The translations under genes and the position numbers were made by a program. A DNA stretch of 12,506 nt, from NCBI GenBank assembly GCA_016928495.1, contig JAFGKQ010000192.1, positions 1 to 12,506 of the forward strand, given 5' to 3'. Below, piece after piece: positions 1 to 6,916 of this stretch (position 1 is the first letter of the stretch; each line of letters opens with the position of its first letter). The notes below the pieces were generated by a model. That model was not told where the DNA came from. It saw only the letters and a list, made by a program, of their open reading frames with translations, and made no database searches. Source of the stretch: Candidatus Fermentibacterales bacterium (GTDB lineage: Bacteria > Fermentibacterota > Fermentibacteria > Fermentibacterales > JAFGKQ01).

Positions 1-540
1 GGCGCAGCTCAGGGGGAACTCGACGATGCGCTCCGTGGGCCGGTGGACGGACAGCGGGGCGTCCGGAATGCCGTAGTCCGGATGGAACCCGATGGGGAAC
101 ATCGACGAGTCGTACTCGATCCCCAGGTCGGCCATCACGTCCAGGGCCCAGCGAGTGCTGTCCACCAGGGTGAAGGAGGGTGCCCTGAATCCGATTATCT
201 CGCGATCCGGGCCCAGTTTCGTCACCTCGAGAGCCCGGCCGAGGTCATCGGCGAACGACTCGGGGGTCATGTGCGTGAGGAGGGTGTGGGAATAGCCGTG
301 TGTCGCGATCTCGTGGCCCTGCCGCTCGATCTCGTCTACCAGCTCCGGCACCCTTTCGGCGATCCAGCCGAGAACGAAGAAGGTGGCCTTCGTACCGTGC
401 GTGGCGAGGACCTCGAGGATGCTCTTCGTGCTGCCGGTTACCCGGAGCTCGCAGGAATCCCAGGCGCTCCTGCCGATGGCCTCGGTTATGTTGTTGGCGC
501 AGAACCAGTCCTCTAGATCAATGGAAAGGGCATTGATCAA
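1..540 (-). CDS. Polysaccharide deacetylase (NodB domain), 3' end outside window
   Basis: The first 180 codons of a NodB-fold polysaccharide deacetylase (carbohydrate esterase 4), a family that removes N-acetyl groups from cell-wall or exopolysaccharide sugars using a metal ion. Motif 1 is SIDLEDWF at residues 6-13, with metal-site Asp8 and the Asp/Glu pair after it. Motif 2 is HGYSH at 81-85 (HxxxH). Motif 3 is FRAPSF at 118-123. The opening INALSIDLEDWF matches the subfamily often linked to exopolysaccharide/exosortase loci. The start is TTG at 540: GGAGG lies five bases upstream, and the ATG overlapping that site is out of frame and stops at once. No signal peptide is visible, so a cytoplasmic or otherwise exported location is open. 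The family usually runs near 280 residues, so about a third is missing beyond base 1. Family call is firm; substrate unknown. Confidence 0.9.
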   Translation of the reverse strand, partial: MINALSIDLEDWFCANNITEAIGRSAWDSCELRVTGSTKSILEVLATHGTKATFFVLGWIAERVPELVDEIERQGHEIATHGYSHTLLTHMTPESFADDLGRALEVTKLGPDREIIGFRAPSFTLVDSTRWALDVMADLGIEYDSSMFPIGFHPDYGIPDAPLSVHRPTERIVEFPLSCA

Positions 541-570
541 GGCATCCTCCCGGAGCAAAAGCCGGGATAG

Positions 571-600
571 ACGATACTCGTGCCGGTACGGCGCGGTCAA
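571..600 (-). promoter_or_regulatory. Likely sigma70-type promoter for the deacetylase
   Basis: Read on the minus strand, TTGACC (595-600) matches the -35 consensus at five of six bases. It is followed after 18 bases by TATCGT (571-576), four of six to the -10 consensus. Transcription would begin around 564, leaving a leader of about 24 bases before the TTG start. The rest of the 541-752 divergent spacer holds only a lone GATAAT (715-720) on the plus strand as a possible -10 for the macrodomain gene, without a clear -35. The organism's sigma-factor preferences are unknown. Confidence 0.4.
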
Positions 601-752
601 CGAGTTCTCTGCCTGAGAGGCCACTCGCTGTCGCCGTGTCTTTACCGGAGAAGGCCGAAGGCTCATCGTACACGGGGCGCATCCGGAACGGGCGGCCGCA
701 ATGCCGGCCCAGTCGATAATCGGGCGAGTGTGACCCGGGAGGCCGCAACAGG

Positions 753-1271
753 ATGACCGTTGGGGTGAAAGCAGTTCTCGCCGACATCACGAAGCTCGAA
801 ATCGATGCCATAGTGAACGCCGCCAACGAGACACTGGCGCCTGGCGGAGGCGTGTGCGGAGCGATTCACAGGGCTGCGGGACCGGAGCTTGCGAAGGCCT
901 GTGCCAGGCTCTCGCCCTGTCCCACGGGCCAGGCCAGGCTCACTCCCGGCTTCGGTCTTCCCGCCGGGTTCGTTATCCATGCCGTTGGCCCCATGTGGCG
1001 GGGAGGAGGATCGGGCGAGCCAGGCCTCCTCGCGTCGGCCTATCGGCACTCGCTGCGCATCGCCCGCGATGAGGGCTTCGAGAACATCGCCTTCCCTGCG
1101 ATCAGCACCGGCATCTACGGCTATCCACTGGCCGAAGCGACCAGGGTCGCAGTAGGGACCGTGCGGGATGAGCTCGCGAGATGCCCCGGTATCCTGCGCG
1201 TTGACTTCGCCTGCTTCTCGGAGCAGGTGCTCGAGGCCTACCGCTCGGAGGGAGTGACTGATGAGGACTGA
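753..1271 (+). CDS. Macrodomain protein, probable O-acetyl-ADP-ribose / ADP-ribosyl hydrolase
   Basis: A 172-residue single macrodomain of the MacroD/YmdB type, which binds ADP-ribose and usually hydrolyses O-acetyl-ADP-ribose or removes ADP-ribose from acidic residues. Visible motifs are DAIVNAANETL at 18-28 (Asp18 for adenine, Asn22/Asn25 at the distal ribose), the glycine loop GGGVCGAIHRAAG at 31-43, HAVGP at 76-80, and the phosphate loop PAISTGIYGYP at 115-125. Length is typical of the stand-alone form. The ATG at 753 follows GGGAGG at a somewhat long distance. The gene overlaps the next one by 11 bases, so the two are probably co-translated. Family is certain; the actual substrate (metabolite, protein or nucleic-acid ADP-ribose) cannot be told from sequence. 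Confidence 0.95.
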   Translation: MTVGVKAVLADITKLEIDAIVNAANETLAPGGGVCGAIHRAAGPELAKACARLSPCPTGQARLTPGFGLPAGFVIHAVGPMWRGGGSGEPGLLASAYRHSLRIARDEGFENIAFPAISTGIYGYPLAEATRVAVGTVRDELARCPGILRVDFACFSEQVLEAYRSEGVTDED

Positions 1272-2307
1272 GGTGAGGAGAGAGGGCGGCAAGGTCTGGC
1301 TGGAGGGAATCAGCGGCTTCAGTCCCGCCGACTGCGCGAGCAGCGTCCACGGCGCTCAGGCGAGGATGCTCCGGGCACTCGGGGATCCACTGTCCTACGA
1401 GGACCTGGTCTGCTACGGCGGCTTTGCCTTCCGCGTGTGCGTCCACGAGAGGATGTGCCCCAGCGCCGCCCACCCGGCGTGCGGGTTCGACTGCATAGGA
1501 AGCGGCCTCCGCGCGATACCATGGAGAGGGAAGGTCTTCGAGATCCCGCCCGCCGGACGGGGGATGGACGACAGGGAGAGCTTCGAGGCCGAGGCGTACT
1601 CGGCAGTCAGGGACAGCATAGACCGGGGCGTTCCCGTGCAGTACACCGCCGAGGAGGACGGCCTGATCATCGGCTATGCCGACGAGGGACGGCGCTGGTG
1701 GTGTCTTCATCCCTATCACGAATGGGGCGAGAAGGCCTTCTGGCACGATGAGGCGGACGGCTTCTCCGGAGGCAAGTGGCCATGGATGATCGGGATCTGG
1801 ACGGACCCCGTACCGGAGAAGGAGCGCGTACCCGCGAGGGACCTCACCCTCGCTGCCCTGCAGCAGGCCGTAGAAATGTGGAAGGCGGGGAAGCGTGATG
1901 AGTACTACCTGGGCGACGCGGCCTACGGCCACTGGCTGGCGTGGCTGGAGGGCGTCGACTCCGGTGCGGTGGAGGACCCTTCAGCGGGCATGCGGGGCAA
2001 CGGCTGGTGCTTCGATGTTCTCACGAGCAGCAGGAGGATCGCCGGCGAATGGCTGGGGAGAAAGGCCGCCGGAATCGGCGGCGACGCCGGCCGATACCTG
2101 GGGAGCGCGGCGGAGTGCTACCGCAGGATCTCGGAGATCTGCTCCGAGAGCCTCAGGTGCTCCTGGGACCTTGCCCCCGGTCCGGAAAGGGCCGGGGAGT
2201 GGGACAGCGAGCTGCGAAGGCAGCAGATGTCGCGCCTGGAGTCATCGAGAAGGCTCGACGGGGGAGCGATCGACGCGATCGCAGCAGCCCTTCGGGTGCT
2301 TCGCTGA
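1261..2307 (+). CDS. Unknown 348-aa protein resembling the BtrH_N/DUF4872 (C39-peptidase-like fold) group
   Basis: A soluble protein without signal peptide or membrane helix. The layout resembles proteins annotated with BtrH N-terminal or DUF4872-like domains: an opening LEGISG (14-19), a cysteine at 25 within a helix, then SYEDLVCYGGFAFRVC (45-60), a Cys/His-rich stretch (HERMCPSAAHPACGFDC, 62-78), a GVPVQY segment (123-128) leading to GYADEGRRWW (138-147), and a helical C-terminal half in which AYGHWLAWL (221-229) and RRIAGEWL (258-265) are recognisable. In that group the N-terminal part has a papain/C39-like fold; whether Cys25 and a histidine form a working catalytic pair here is unproven. 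The ATG lies inside the end of the macrodomain gene (11-base overlap). The family link is from remembered patterns, so function stays open: peptidase, acyltransferase or non-enzymatic. Confidence 0.55.
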   Translation: MRTEVRREGGKVWLEGISGFSPADCASSVHGAQARMLRALGDPLSYEDLVCYGGFAFRVCVHERMCPSAAHPACGFDCIGSGLRAIPWRGKVFEIPPAGRGMDDRESFEAEAYSAVRDSIDRGVPVQYTAEEDGLIIGYADEGRRWWCLHPYHEWGEKAFWHDEADGFSGGKWPWMIGIWTDPVPEKERVPARDLTLAALQQAVEMWKAGKRDEYYLGDAAYGHWLAWLEGVDSGAVEDPSAGMRGNGWCFDVLTSSRRIAGEWLGRKAAGIGGDAGRYLGSAAECYRRISEICSESLRCSWDLAPGPERAGEWDSELRRQQMSRLESSRRLDGGAIDAIAAALRVLR

Positions 2308-2338
2308 CCGGACCCGTGCCTCAGGCCCTCGGGTCAGC
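2303..2338. terminator. Inverted repeat between convergent genes, possible bidirectional terminator
   Basis: The 13-base gap between two convergent stop codons sits inside nested complementary arms: GCTGACC (2303-2309) with GGTCAGC (2332-2338), and alternatively GACCCG (2311-2316) with CGGGTC (2330-2335), the latter enclosing a further GCCT/AGGC. No T-run follows on either strand, so this would not be a textbook intrinsic terminator. Placement across both gene ends is what supports it. Confidence 0.35.
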
Positions 2339-3556
2339 CACCCTTCCGATGAACAGGATCGAGCCCGTGAGGTCATCCATGACCAGGAACAGGAAGGGCT
2401 TGTCCACCCTGAACACGAAAGGCTGATGGGGCTGTGCGCTGGTGGTCATGTTCATGACCACGGCGGTCGCGGCCGCAGCCTCCGTGCCCGTCTCGTCCAC
2501 CTTCACGAACGCCTTGTGGATGACGGCGCTCACGAAGAGGTCCCTGCCTCCGGTGAACCCGCTGAAGTCCGCCAGCGCCTCGTCGAAGGCGTCCGTCATC
2601 CCCAGTGATATGAGGGCGTCATTGAGCATGAAGCCGGTCGAGAACTCGAACGAAGGCATGCTCAGTACCGTCTCGACGGGGCAGAGGCTGGAAAAGACAG
2701 CCTCCAGGGTCTCCCGGTCGAGTCCCTCCTCGAAGCCTGAAAGGTCTCCGTCCGGCAGGATGATCAGCATGCTGCTCAGAGCATCGGAGTAGGGAAGCCG
2801 GATGGCGGAGCATCCCGGGCCGCGGCCGGCACTGAAGGTATGGGTCTGGTGCATCATGGGGACCCTGACGATCGTGCCGTCGAGCAGCGTGAAGTCCTCT
2901 TCGCGCGTGACCCCCTCGTCGAACTCGCTCAGCCAGGTCCCCTTGAAGTAGATCGCATTCGTCAGGACGACCCTGGTAAGGCCGGTTATGGTCCCGGGGG
3001 CCAGGAGATCCTGTATCCTGTTGCTGGTCCTCTCACTGACCCACTCGTTGATAGTCAGTCTCTGAGTCTCCGGATCGTTGATGAAGTCGACGTTCCTGGC
3101 TTCGGCTCCATACTGCTCGACCACGATGTCGACGTAGTCGTCGAGTAGCCGGAAGCTCCTCTCCACCCAGATGGCATTGGCAACCTCGAGGATGAGCGGT
3201 TCCGCGTCCTCGTCTGCCAGCGCTGCCCTGTAGTCCGCGTCCATCCTGTCCAGAAGAGCATGGAAACAGGGGTGCAGGGACAGGTGGGGTAGCCTGAAGT
3301 GCAGGACATCGGCCATCTGTTCCTCTGTTCCGCCCCTGGCTCCTGCGTAGGTCATCCCCAGAGCCGACGAGATGCTGAACGGGGAGAAGAAGAGGTTCCC
3401 GTCGGATGCCTCGGCCGAGAGCAGCCCGAACATGTCCAGAGCGAACTCCGTGTTGCCGTCGACCAGGGCAGGCAGATCCTCCGCGGGGCTCGTCACGGAA
3501 GCCAGAGCAGGCTGGAGCAGAGCAGCCGCAAGAGCGATAATGGGCAGAAGTCTCAT
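2321..3556 (-). CDS. Serpin-family protease inhibitor with signal peptide
   Basis: A complete 411-residue serpin, a suicide inhibitor that traps serine or cysteine proteases. Residues 1-20 (MRLLPIIALAAALLQPALAS) form a Sec signal peptide, so it acts outside the cytoplasm. Core landmarks are NLFFSPFSISSALGMTYAGA (54-73), NAIYFKGTW (200-208), the hinge ETGTEAAAATAVVM (355-368) and the serpin signature FRVDKPFLFLV (382-392). The hinge has Gly at P15, Thr at P14, small residues at P12-P9 and Thr at P8, the pattern of inhibitory serpins. Counting 17 residues from Glu355 puts P1 near Thr371, but the distal loop is about five residues longer than in alpha-1-antitrypsin, so the scissile bond is uncertain. 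The start at 3556 is chosen over an in-frame upstream ATG because GGGAGGAGG precedes it and the signal peptide begins there. Confidence 0.95.
   Translation of the reverse strand: MRLLPIIALAAALLQPALASVTSPAEDLPALVDGNTEFALDMFGLLSAEASDGNLFFSPFSISSALGMTYAGARGGTEEQMADVLHFRLPHLSLHPCFHALLDRMDADYRAALADEDAEPLILEVANAIWVERSFRLLDDYVDIVVEQYGAEARNVDFINDPETQRLTINEWVSERTSNRIQDLLAPGTITGLTRVVLTNAIYFKGTWLSEFDEGVTREEDFTLLDGTIVRVPMMHQTHTFSAGRGPGCSAIRLPYSDALSSMLIILPDGDLSGFEEGLDRETLEAVFSSLCPVETVLSMPSFEFSTGFMLNDALISLGMTDAFDEALADFSGFTGGRDLFVSAVIHKAFVKVDETGTEAAAATAVVMNMTTSAQPHQPFVFRVDKPFLFLVMDDLTGSILFIGRVADPRA
2484..2546. repeat. Serpin paralogue repeat; second copy at 3820-3882
   Basis: These 63 bases and 3820-3882 align without gaps at 58 of 63 positions. 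They encode the stretch leading into the serpin reactive-loop hinge of each paralogue. Flanking coding sequence is also alike but more diverged, so the hinge-coding segment is either under stronger constraint or was evened out by gene conversion. Confidence 0.8.
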
Positions 3557-3659
3557 CTTCTTCCTCCTCCTCCCGTCATGTCGATAGGGAAACCCGGGGC
3601 CTCCCGCAGTCCTTACCGGATGCCGGCCCATGCTATTCCCGTCGGGCTGGCCAGGACCC

Positions 3660-4910
3660 TCAGATGGACGGATCGGCTACCCGGCCCATGAACAGTATGG
3701 AGCCGGTGAGGTCGTCCATCACGAGGAACAGGAACGGCCTGTCGAAGCTGACCTCTATGACAGGTGGCGGCGGCGCAGCAGCCAGCGCCATGACGACGGC
3801 CGTAGCGGCCGCGGCCTCGGTGCCCGTCTCGTCCACCTTCACGAATGCCTTGTGGATCACGGCGCTGATGTAGAGGTCCCTGTGTCCGGTGAATCCCGTG
3901 AAGTCCGCCAGGTCCGAGTCGAAGGCGTTCGTCATCCCCATCCCCTCGAGCGTCTCCTTGAGCGAGAAGGAGCTCGTGAACTCGAATGACGGTACCGCCA
4001 GGCTGATCCTCTCGTTGCGAAGGTCCTGGCCTATCGTCCGGAGATCCTCCGGGTCCAGGCTCCCCTCGAGTTCACCGATTTCCCCGTCGGGAAGAAGCAG
4101 CAGCATGCTGCTCTGGCCGTCCGAGTAGGGCAGCGAGACCGCCGTGCAGCCACAGCCCCGGTAGTAGGGGAAGCTCTCCGTCTGGTGCATCATCGGAACC
4201 TCGATGACGAAGCCGTCGGGAAGGGTGAACTCGTCGCTCCACGTGGAGTACTCGTCGAACTGGCTCATCCATGATGCCTTGAAGTAGACCGCATTCGTCA
4301 GCACCACCCTGGTGTCCGTGGTGATGGTACCGGGCGCGAGCAGGTCGCGTATCCTGTCCCTCGTCCGCCCGGCGACCCAGTCGTTGATAAGGATCCTCTG
4401 GGACTCCGGGTCGGCCCTGAAGTCGACGTTCCTGGCCTCCGCACCGTATTCCCGCTCCACCAGATCGACGTATTCATCGAGAAGGGGGAACGAGGACTGG
4501 ACCCAGATCGCATTCGCCACCTCCAGCGTGAGTGGCTCGGCATCCTGCGCGTACCGGGACGCCCTGTGCTCCGGATCGAGCTTCTGCCCCAGCTCGGCGA
4601 AAGAGGCGTGGAGGCTGGCCTGCGGCAGAGAGAAGCCGAGGACCTCCGTCATCTGGGACTCGGTCTCTCCCCTGGCCCCAGCCCAGGTCATGCCGAGAGC
4701 GCAGGACACGCTGTAGGGCGAGAAGAACAGGTTCTCGGCAGGACTCTCGGCGCAGAGTCTCTCGAACAGGGCAAGCGCGAAGCCCGTGTTCCCTTCCACG
4801 AGGGCCGGCAGGTCAGGAGCGGCCCCTTCCTGCTGCGGTTGCGGCTCCGAGTCGCAGGAGCCCTGGAACTGCATGACCGTCGCCAGCACCATTGTCAGGA
4901 TGGTCCTCAT
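3660..4910 (-). CDS. Second serpin, possible lipoprotein
   Basis: A 416-residue serpin paralogous to the one 103 bases downstream, in the same orientation and probably co-transcribed ahead of it. The N-terminus is a short hydrophobic leader ending in QFQGSC (14-19). Cys19 could be a lipidated cysteine followed by Asp20, but the -3 residue is Gln rather than Leu, so the lipobox is imperfect. A low-complexity EPQPQQEG linker follows. Serpin landmarks are NLFFSPYSVSCALGM (60-74), NAVYFKASW (206-214), hinge ETGTEAAAATAVVM (361-374, identical to the partner) and signature VSFDRPFLFLV (387-397). After the hinge the loop is ALAAAPPPPVIE, which puts P1 near Ala377 by spacing. Small residues there would suit an elastase-like target, an inference only. 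The ATG at 4910 has GGGAGGAG upstream. Confidence 0.95.
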   Translation of the reverse strand: MRTILTMVLATVMQFQGSCDSEPQPQQEGAAPDLPALVEGNTGFALALFERLCAESPAENLFFSPYSVSCALGMTWAGARGETESQMTEVLGFSLPQASLHASFAELGQKLDPEHRASRYAQDAEPLTLEVANAIWVQSSFPLLDEYVDLVEREYGAEARNVDFRADPESQRILINDWVAGRTRDRIRDLLAPGTITTDTRVVLTNAVYFKASWMSQFDEYSTWSDEFTLPDGFVIEVPMMHQTESFPYYRGCGCTAVSLPYSDGQSSMLLLLPDGEIGELEGSLDPEDLRTIGQDLRNERISLAVPSFEFTSSFSLKETLEGMGMTNAFDSDLADFTGFTGHRDLYISAVIHKAFVKVDETGTEAAAATAVVMALAAAPPPPVIEVSFDRPFLFLVMDDLTGSILFMGRVADPSI

Positions 4911-4943
4911 GGTTGTCTCCTCCCGTTCCCTTGCCGGTCCCGA

Positions 4944-4973
4944 TTAGCCTAAGCTACCTCTTCGGCCTATACT
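4944..4973 (+). promoter_or_regulatory. Possible promoter for the 5017-onward gene run
   Basis: In the 106-base divergent spacer, TATACT (4968-4973) is a good -10 match. TTAGCC (4944-4949), 18 bases upstream, is only a weak -35. The first gene starts 44 bases downstream. The same spacer must also carry the minus-strand serpin promoter; there, only loose TA-rich matches are visible. Confidence 0.35.
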
Positions 4974-5016
4974 CGGGGAGAGCCGAGGACATTCCCACGC
5001 TGGCACCGGGAGCGAC

Positions 5017-5232
5017 ATGGATGCCGGACACTCAGCAACACGGGAACAGGTCCGCCCGATACCGGAGCTGATGGCGCACCTTGCCGGGAAGCCCGAGGAC
5101 CAGTGGCTCGAGAAGGACAGGATGGGGATGGAGCTTCTCCGGCGGGAGCTGGCTATTCGCCTCCTGGAAGAGCTCCGGCGCCGTTTTCCGGGAGTGCAGA
5201 GAAGCGATGCTGCCGCGGGAGGGAGGGCATGA
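5017..5232 (+). CDS. Small unknown protein, 71 aa, coupled to hemerythrin-like gene
   Basis: No family is recognised. The protein is charged and predicted helical, with a likely amphipathic segment over LEKDRMGMELLRRELAIRLLEELRRRF cut here as residues 31-57, and no signal peptide or membrane helix. Support for it being a gene is positional. The ATG follows GGGAG at normal distance, it is the first reading frame after a promoter-like element, and its TGA overlaps the next gene's ATG in an ATGA junction, the same arrangement used twice more in this run. Helices of this type often serve as partner-binding or dimerisation elements, but nothing specific can be claimed. Confidence 0.6.
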   Translation: MDAGHSATREQVRPIPELMAHLAGKPEDQWLEKDRMGMELLRRELAIRLLEELRRRFPGVQRSDAAAGGRA

Positions 5233-5774
5233 TGCAGGCTCGCGGACCTTTGATGATAGAGCACAGGCTGATCGAGAGGATGATCTCGATAGTAAGGGAG
5301 GCGATTGCGCGGATCGACGGGGAGGGATCCATCGAGCCCGGGCTGGTGGAAACCGCTGTCGACTTCATCCGCACCTACGCCGACAGGACCCACCACGGCA
5401 AGGAGGAGGATATCCTCTTCAGGGAGCTGGACAAGCGGCCGCTGTCCGAGAGGGACAGACGTGTCATGCGGGAGCTGATCGAGGAGCATGCCTTCGGGAG
5501 GGAGACGGTCAGGGCTCTGGTCGAGGCCAACGCTCGCTACAGGGAGGGCGATGCCTCGGCACTCCGGGACATCTCGCGCCATCTCGGGACGCTCACGAGC
5601 TTCTACCCGAGGCATATCGAGAAGGAGGACAAGGACTTCTTTCCTGCATCCCGGGCCTATCTCACGCAGGAGGAGGACCAGGCGATGCTGCGGGAGTTCA
5701 TGGCGTTCGACCAGAGGATGATCCACGAGAAGTACGAGTCCCTGGTAGAGCGGCTGGAGAGTGACAGGCCCTGA
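5229..5774 (+). CDS. Hemerythrin-like HHE cation-binding protein
   Basis: A 181-residue four-helix HHE-domain protein, the family that holds a di-iron centre and binds oxygen, nitric oxide or iron in the cytoplasm, or handles iron in repair of iron-sulfur centres. Candidate ligands fall in the expected order: His12 in MIEHRLIE, His55/His56 with Glu59/Glu60 in THHGKEED, His87 in IEEHAF, His129 with Glu133 in HIEKED. The length is typical of the DUF-type stand-alone HHE proteins. The start is the ATG at 5229, overlapping the preceding stop by four bases; a second ATG follows directly, and GGGAGGGAGGGC precedes both. A longer in-frame upstream extension back to 5103 is rejected because it reads through the small upstream gene and looks non-coding. 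Role inferred as stress-related; the precise ligand is unknown. Confidence 0.9.
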   Translation: MMQARGPLMIEHRLIERMISIVREAIARIDGEGSIEPGLVETAVDFIRTYADRTHHGKEEDILFRELDKRPLSERDRRVMRELIEEHAFGRETVRALVEANARYREGDASALRDISRHLGTLTSFYPRHIEKEDKDFFPASRAYLTQEEDQAMLREFMAFDQRMIHEKYESLVERLESDRP

Positions 5775-5786
5775 CGGGGAGGCATC

Positions 5787-6527
5787 GTGGACATCCCCCG
5801 CCAGTTGAAGAGGGTCGCGGAGAGCTTCGCAGAGGGACTCCGCTCCGTGCTGGGAGACCGGCTGTGCGCCGCCTGGCTGCATGGCGCTGCCGTCCTGCCG
5901 GGCGACGTCCCCACCGGCGATATCGATTTCCATGTCCTGCTCGCGTCGCCGCTGGGCGAGGGCGAGAGACGCATGCTCGAGCAGCTCCATGATCGCCTGT
6001 GCTCGGACTACCCGCCGCTCGGCTGCGGTATGGACGGCTACTACGTACTACTCGACGATGCCCGGGGCTCCAGCCCGCCCCGAAGCCAGATGTGGCGGAG
6101 GGCGACGGACCATTCCTGGGCCCTTCACCGGGCTCACCTTCTTGCCGGGAGAGGCATTACGCTTCACGGCCCGGAGCCGTCGGAGATCATCGTTCCGCCG
6201 GCCTGGTCGGAGCTCGAGGAAGCTCTGGAATCGGAGATGGCCTACGTGCTGGACCATCTGAGCGAGTATCCCGATTACTGCGTGCTCCAGTTGTGCAGGA
6301 TCGTCATGAGCCACGAGTCACGGGATGTCGTAATCTCCAAGTCCGAAGCCGCCGAATGGGCAGTATCGGCGCTCCCGGAGTTCTCCTCGCTCGTTCTGAC
6401 GGCCAGAAGAGCCTACCCCGGGAGGGCCATGCCGAAGCAGCGGGATATGATGCTCGAGGGCCTTCCGTTGCTCGTCCGTGTCGCCAGAGGGCGCATAGCA
6501 CGAGCCGGGTCCGGAGCCGGGCGATGA
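5787..6527 (+). CDS. AadA-like aminoglycoside nucleotidyltransferase-family protein (DUF4111)
   Basis: A 246-residue protein with a nucleotidyltransferase N-terminal domain and the helical C-terminal domain seen in AadA/ANT(3'')(9) enzymes, which adenylylate streptomycin or spectinomycin. The nucleotide site is HGAAVLPGDVPTGDIDFHV (32-50), with metal-site Asp45 and Asp47. The C-terminal domain shows CVLQLCRIVMS (165-175), KSEAAEWAV (185-193) and LTARRAY (204-210), close to AadA's equivalents. Two oddities: the usual Gly-Ser before the aspartates is Gly33-Ala34, and I see no match to the AadA segment carrying the catalytic-base glutamate. A true resistance role is therefore doubtful; it may act on another substrate or be inactive. 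Starts with GTG after GGGGAGG, 12 bases past the hemerythrin stop, so operonic. Confidence 0.85.
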   Translation: MDIPRQLKRVAESFAEGLRSVLGDRLCAAWLHGAAVLPGDVPTGDIDFHVLLASPLGEGERRMLEQLHDRLCSDYPPLGCGMDGYYVLLDDARGSSPPRSQMWRRATDHSWALHRAHLLAGRGITLHGPEPSEIIVPPAWSELEEALESEMAYVLDHLSEYPDYCVLQLCRIVMSHESRDVVISKSEAAEWAVSALPEFSSLVLTARRAYPGRAMPKQRDMMLEGLPLLVRVARGRIARAGSGAGR

Positions 6528-6916
6528 GGCTCCTGCTGCCTTACGCGGCAGGCTGGCTGGGCATGGCGGTGCTCGCGGTTCTCAACGGGGTGGTCCGGGA
6601 GAAGACCTATGGTCGCCGCATGGGCGAGCTGAGGGCGCACCAGCTCTCCACCCTGATCATCATCGCTCTGTTCGCTGCATACGTATGGGGTCTTACCGGC
6701 ATGTTCCCGCTGGGCACATCGGGCCAGGCGATGCTGGTCGGCGGCATCTGGGTACTGATGACCGTCCTTTTCGAGCTCCTGTTCGGTCACTGCGTCGTCG
6801 GTCACCCCTGGAAGAGGCTGCTCATGGACTACAACCTGCTCCGGGGCCGCCTGTGGTCGCTGGTACTCGCCTGGACGGCTCTCGCTCCACTCGTCTGCTT
6901 CCTGGTCAGGGCATGA
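6524..6916 (+). CDS. Four-helix membrane protein, unknown function
   Basis: A 130-residue integral membrane protein with hydrophobic segments at about 3-22, 43-62, 67-88 and 110-128. Conserved-looking polar features are GRRMGELRAHQ (30-40) ahead of helix 2 and GHCVVGHPWKRLLMDYNLLRG (88-108) between helices 3 and 4. The latter combines His, Arg and Asp at the membrane face, which could be a binding or catalytic surface. I recall similar small membrane proteins in other bacteria but no named family. It is locked into the run by ATGA overlaps at both ends, with the nucleotidyltransferase before it and the methyltransferase-like membrane protein after it. A longer reading in the same frame back to 5999 only shadows the nucleotidyltransferase. 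Confidence 0.75.
   Translation: MRLLLPYAAGWLGMAVLAVLNGVVREKTYGRRMGELRAHQLSTLIIIALFAAYVWGLTGMFPLGTSGQAMLVGGIWVLMTVLFELLFGHCVVGHPWKRLLMDYNLLRGRLWSLVLAWTALAPLVCFLVRA

Noticed and set aside
3617-3648. Short hairpins (CCGG-ATG-CCGG and CCCG-T-CGGG) between the two serpin genes as a terminator or attenuator
   Set aside because: Stems of four bases with tiny loops are expected by chance in DNA this GC-rich.
4944-5990. 348-aa minus-strand reading frame
   Set aside because: Lies opposite the small orphan, HHE and nucleotidyltransferase genes; composition is the Pro/Arg/Ser-rich type of antisense frames in GC-rich DNA, with no family resemblance.
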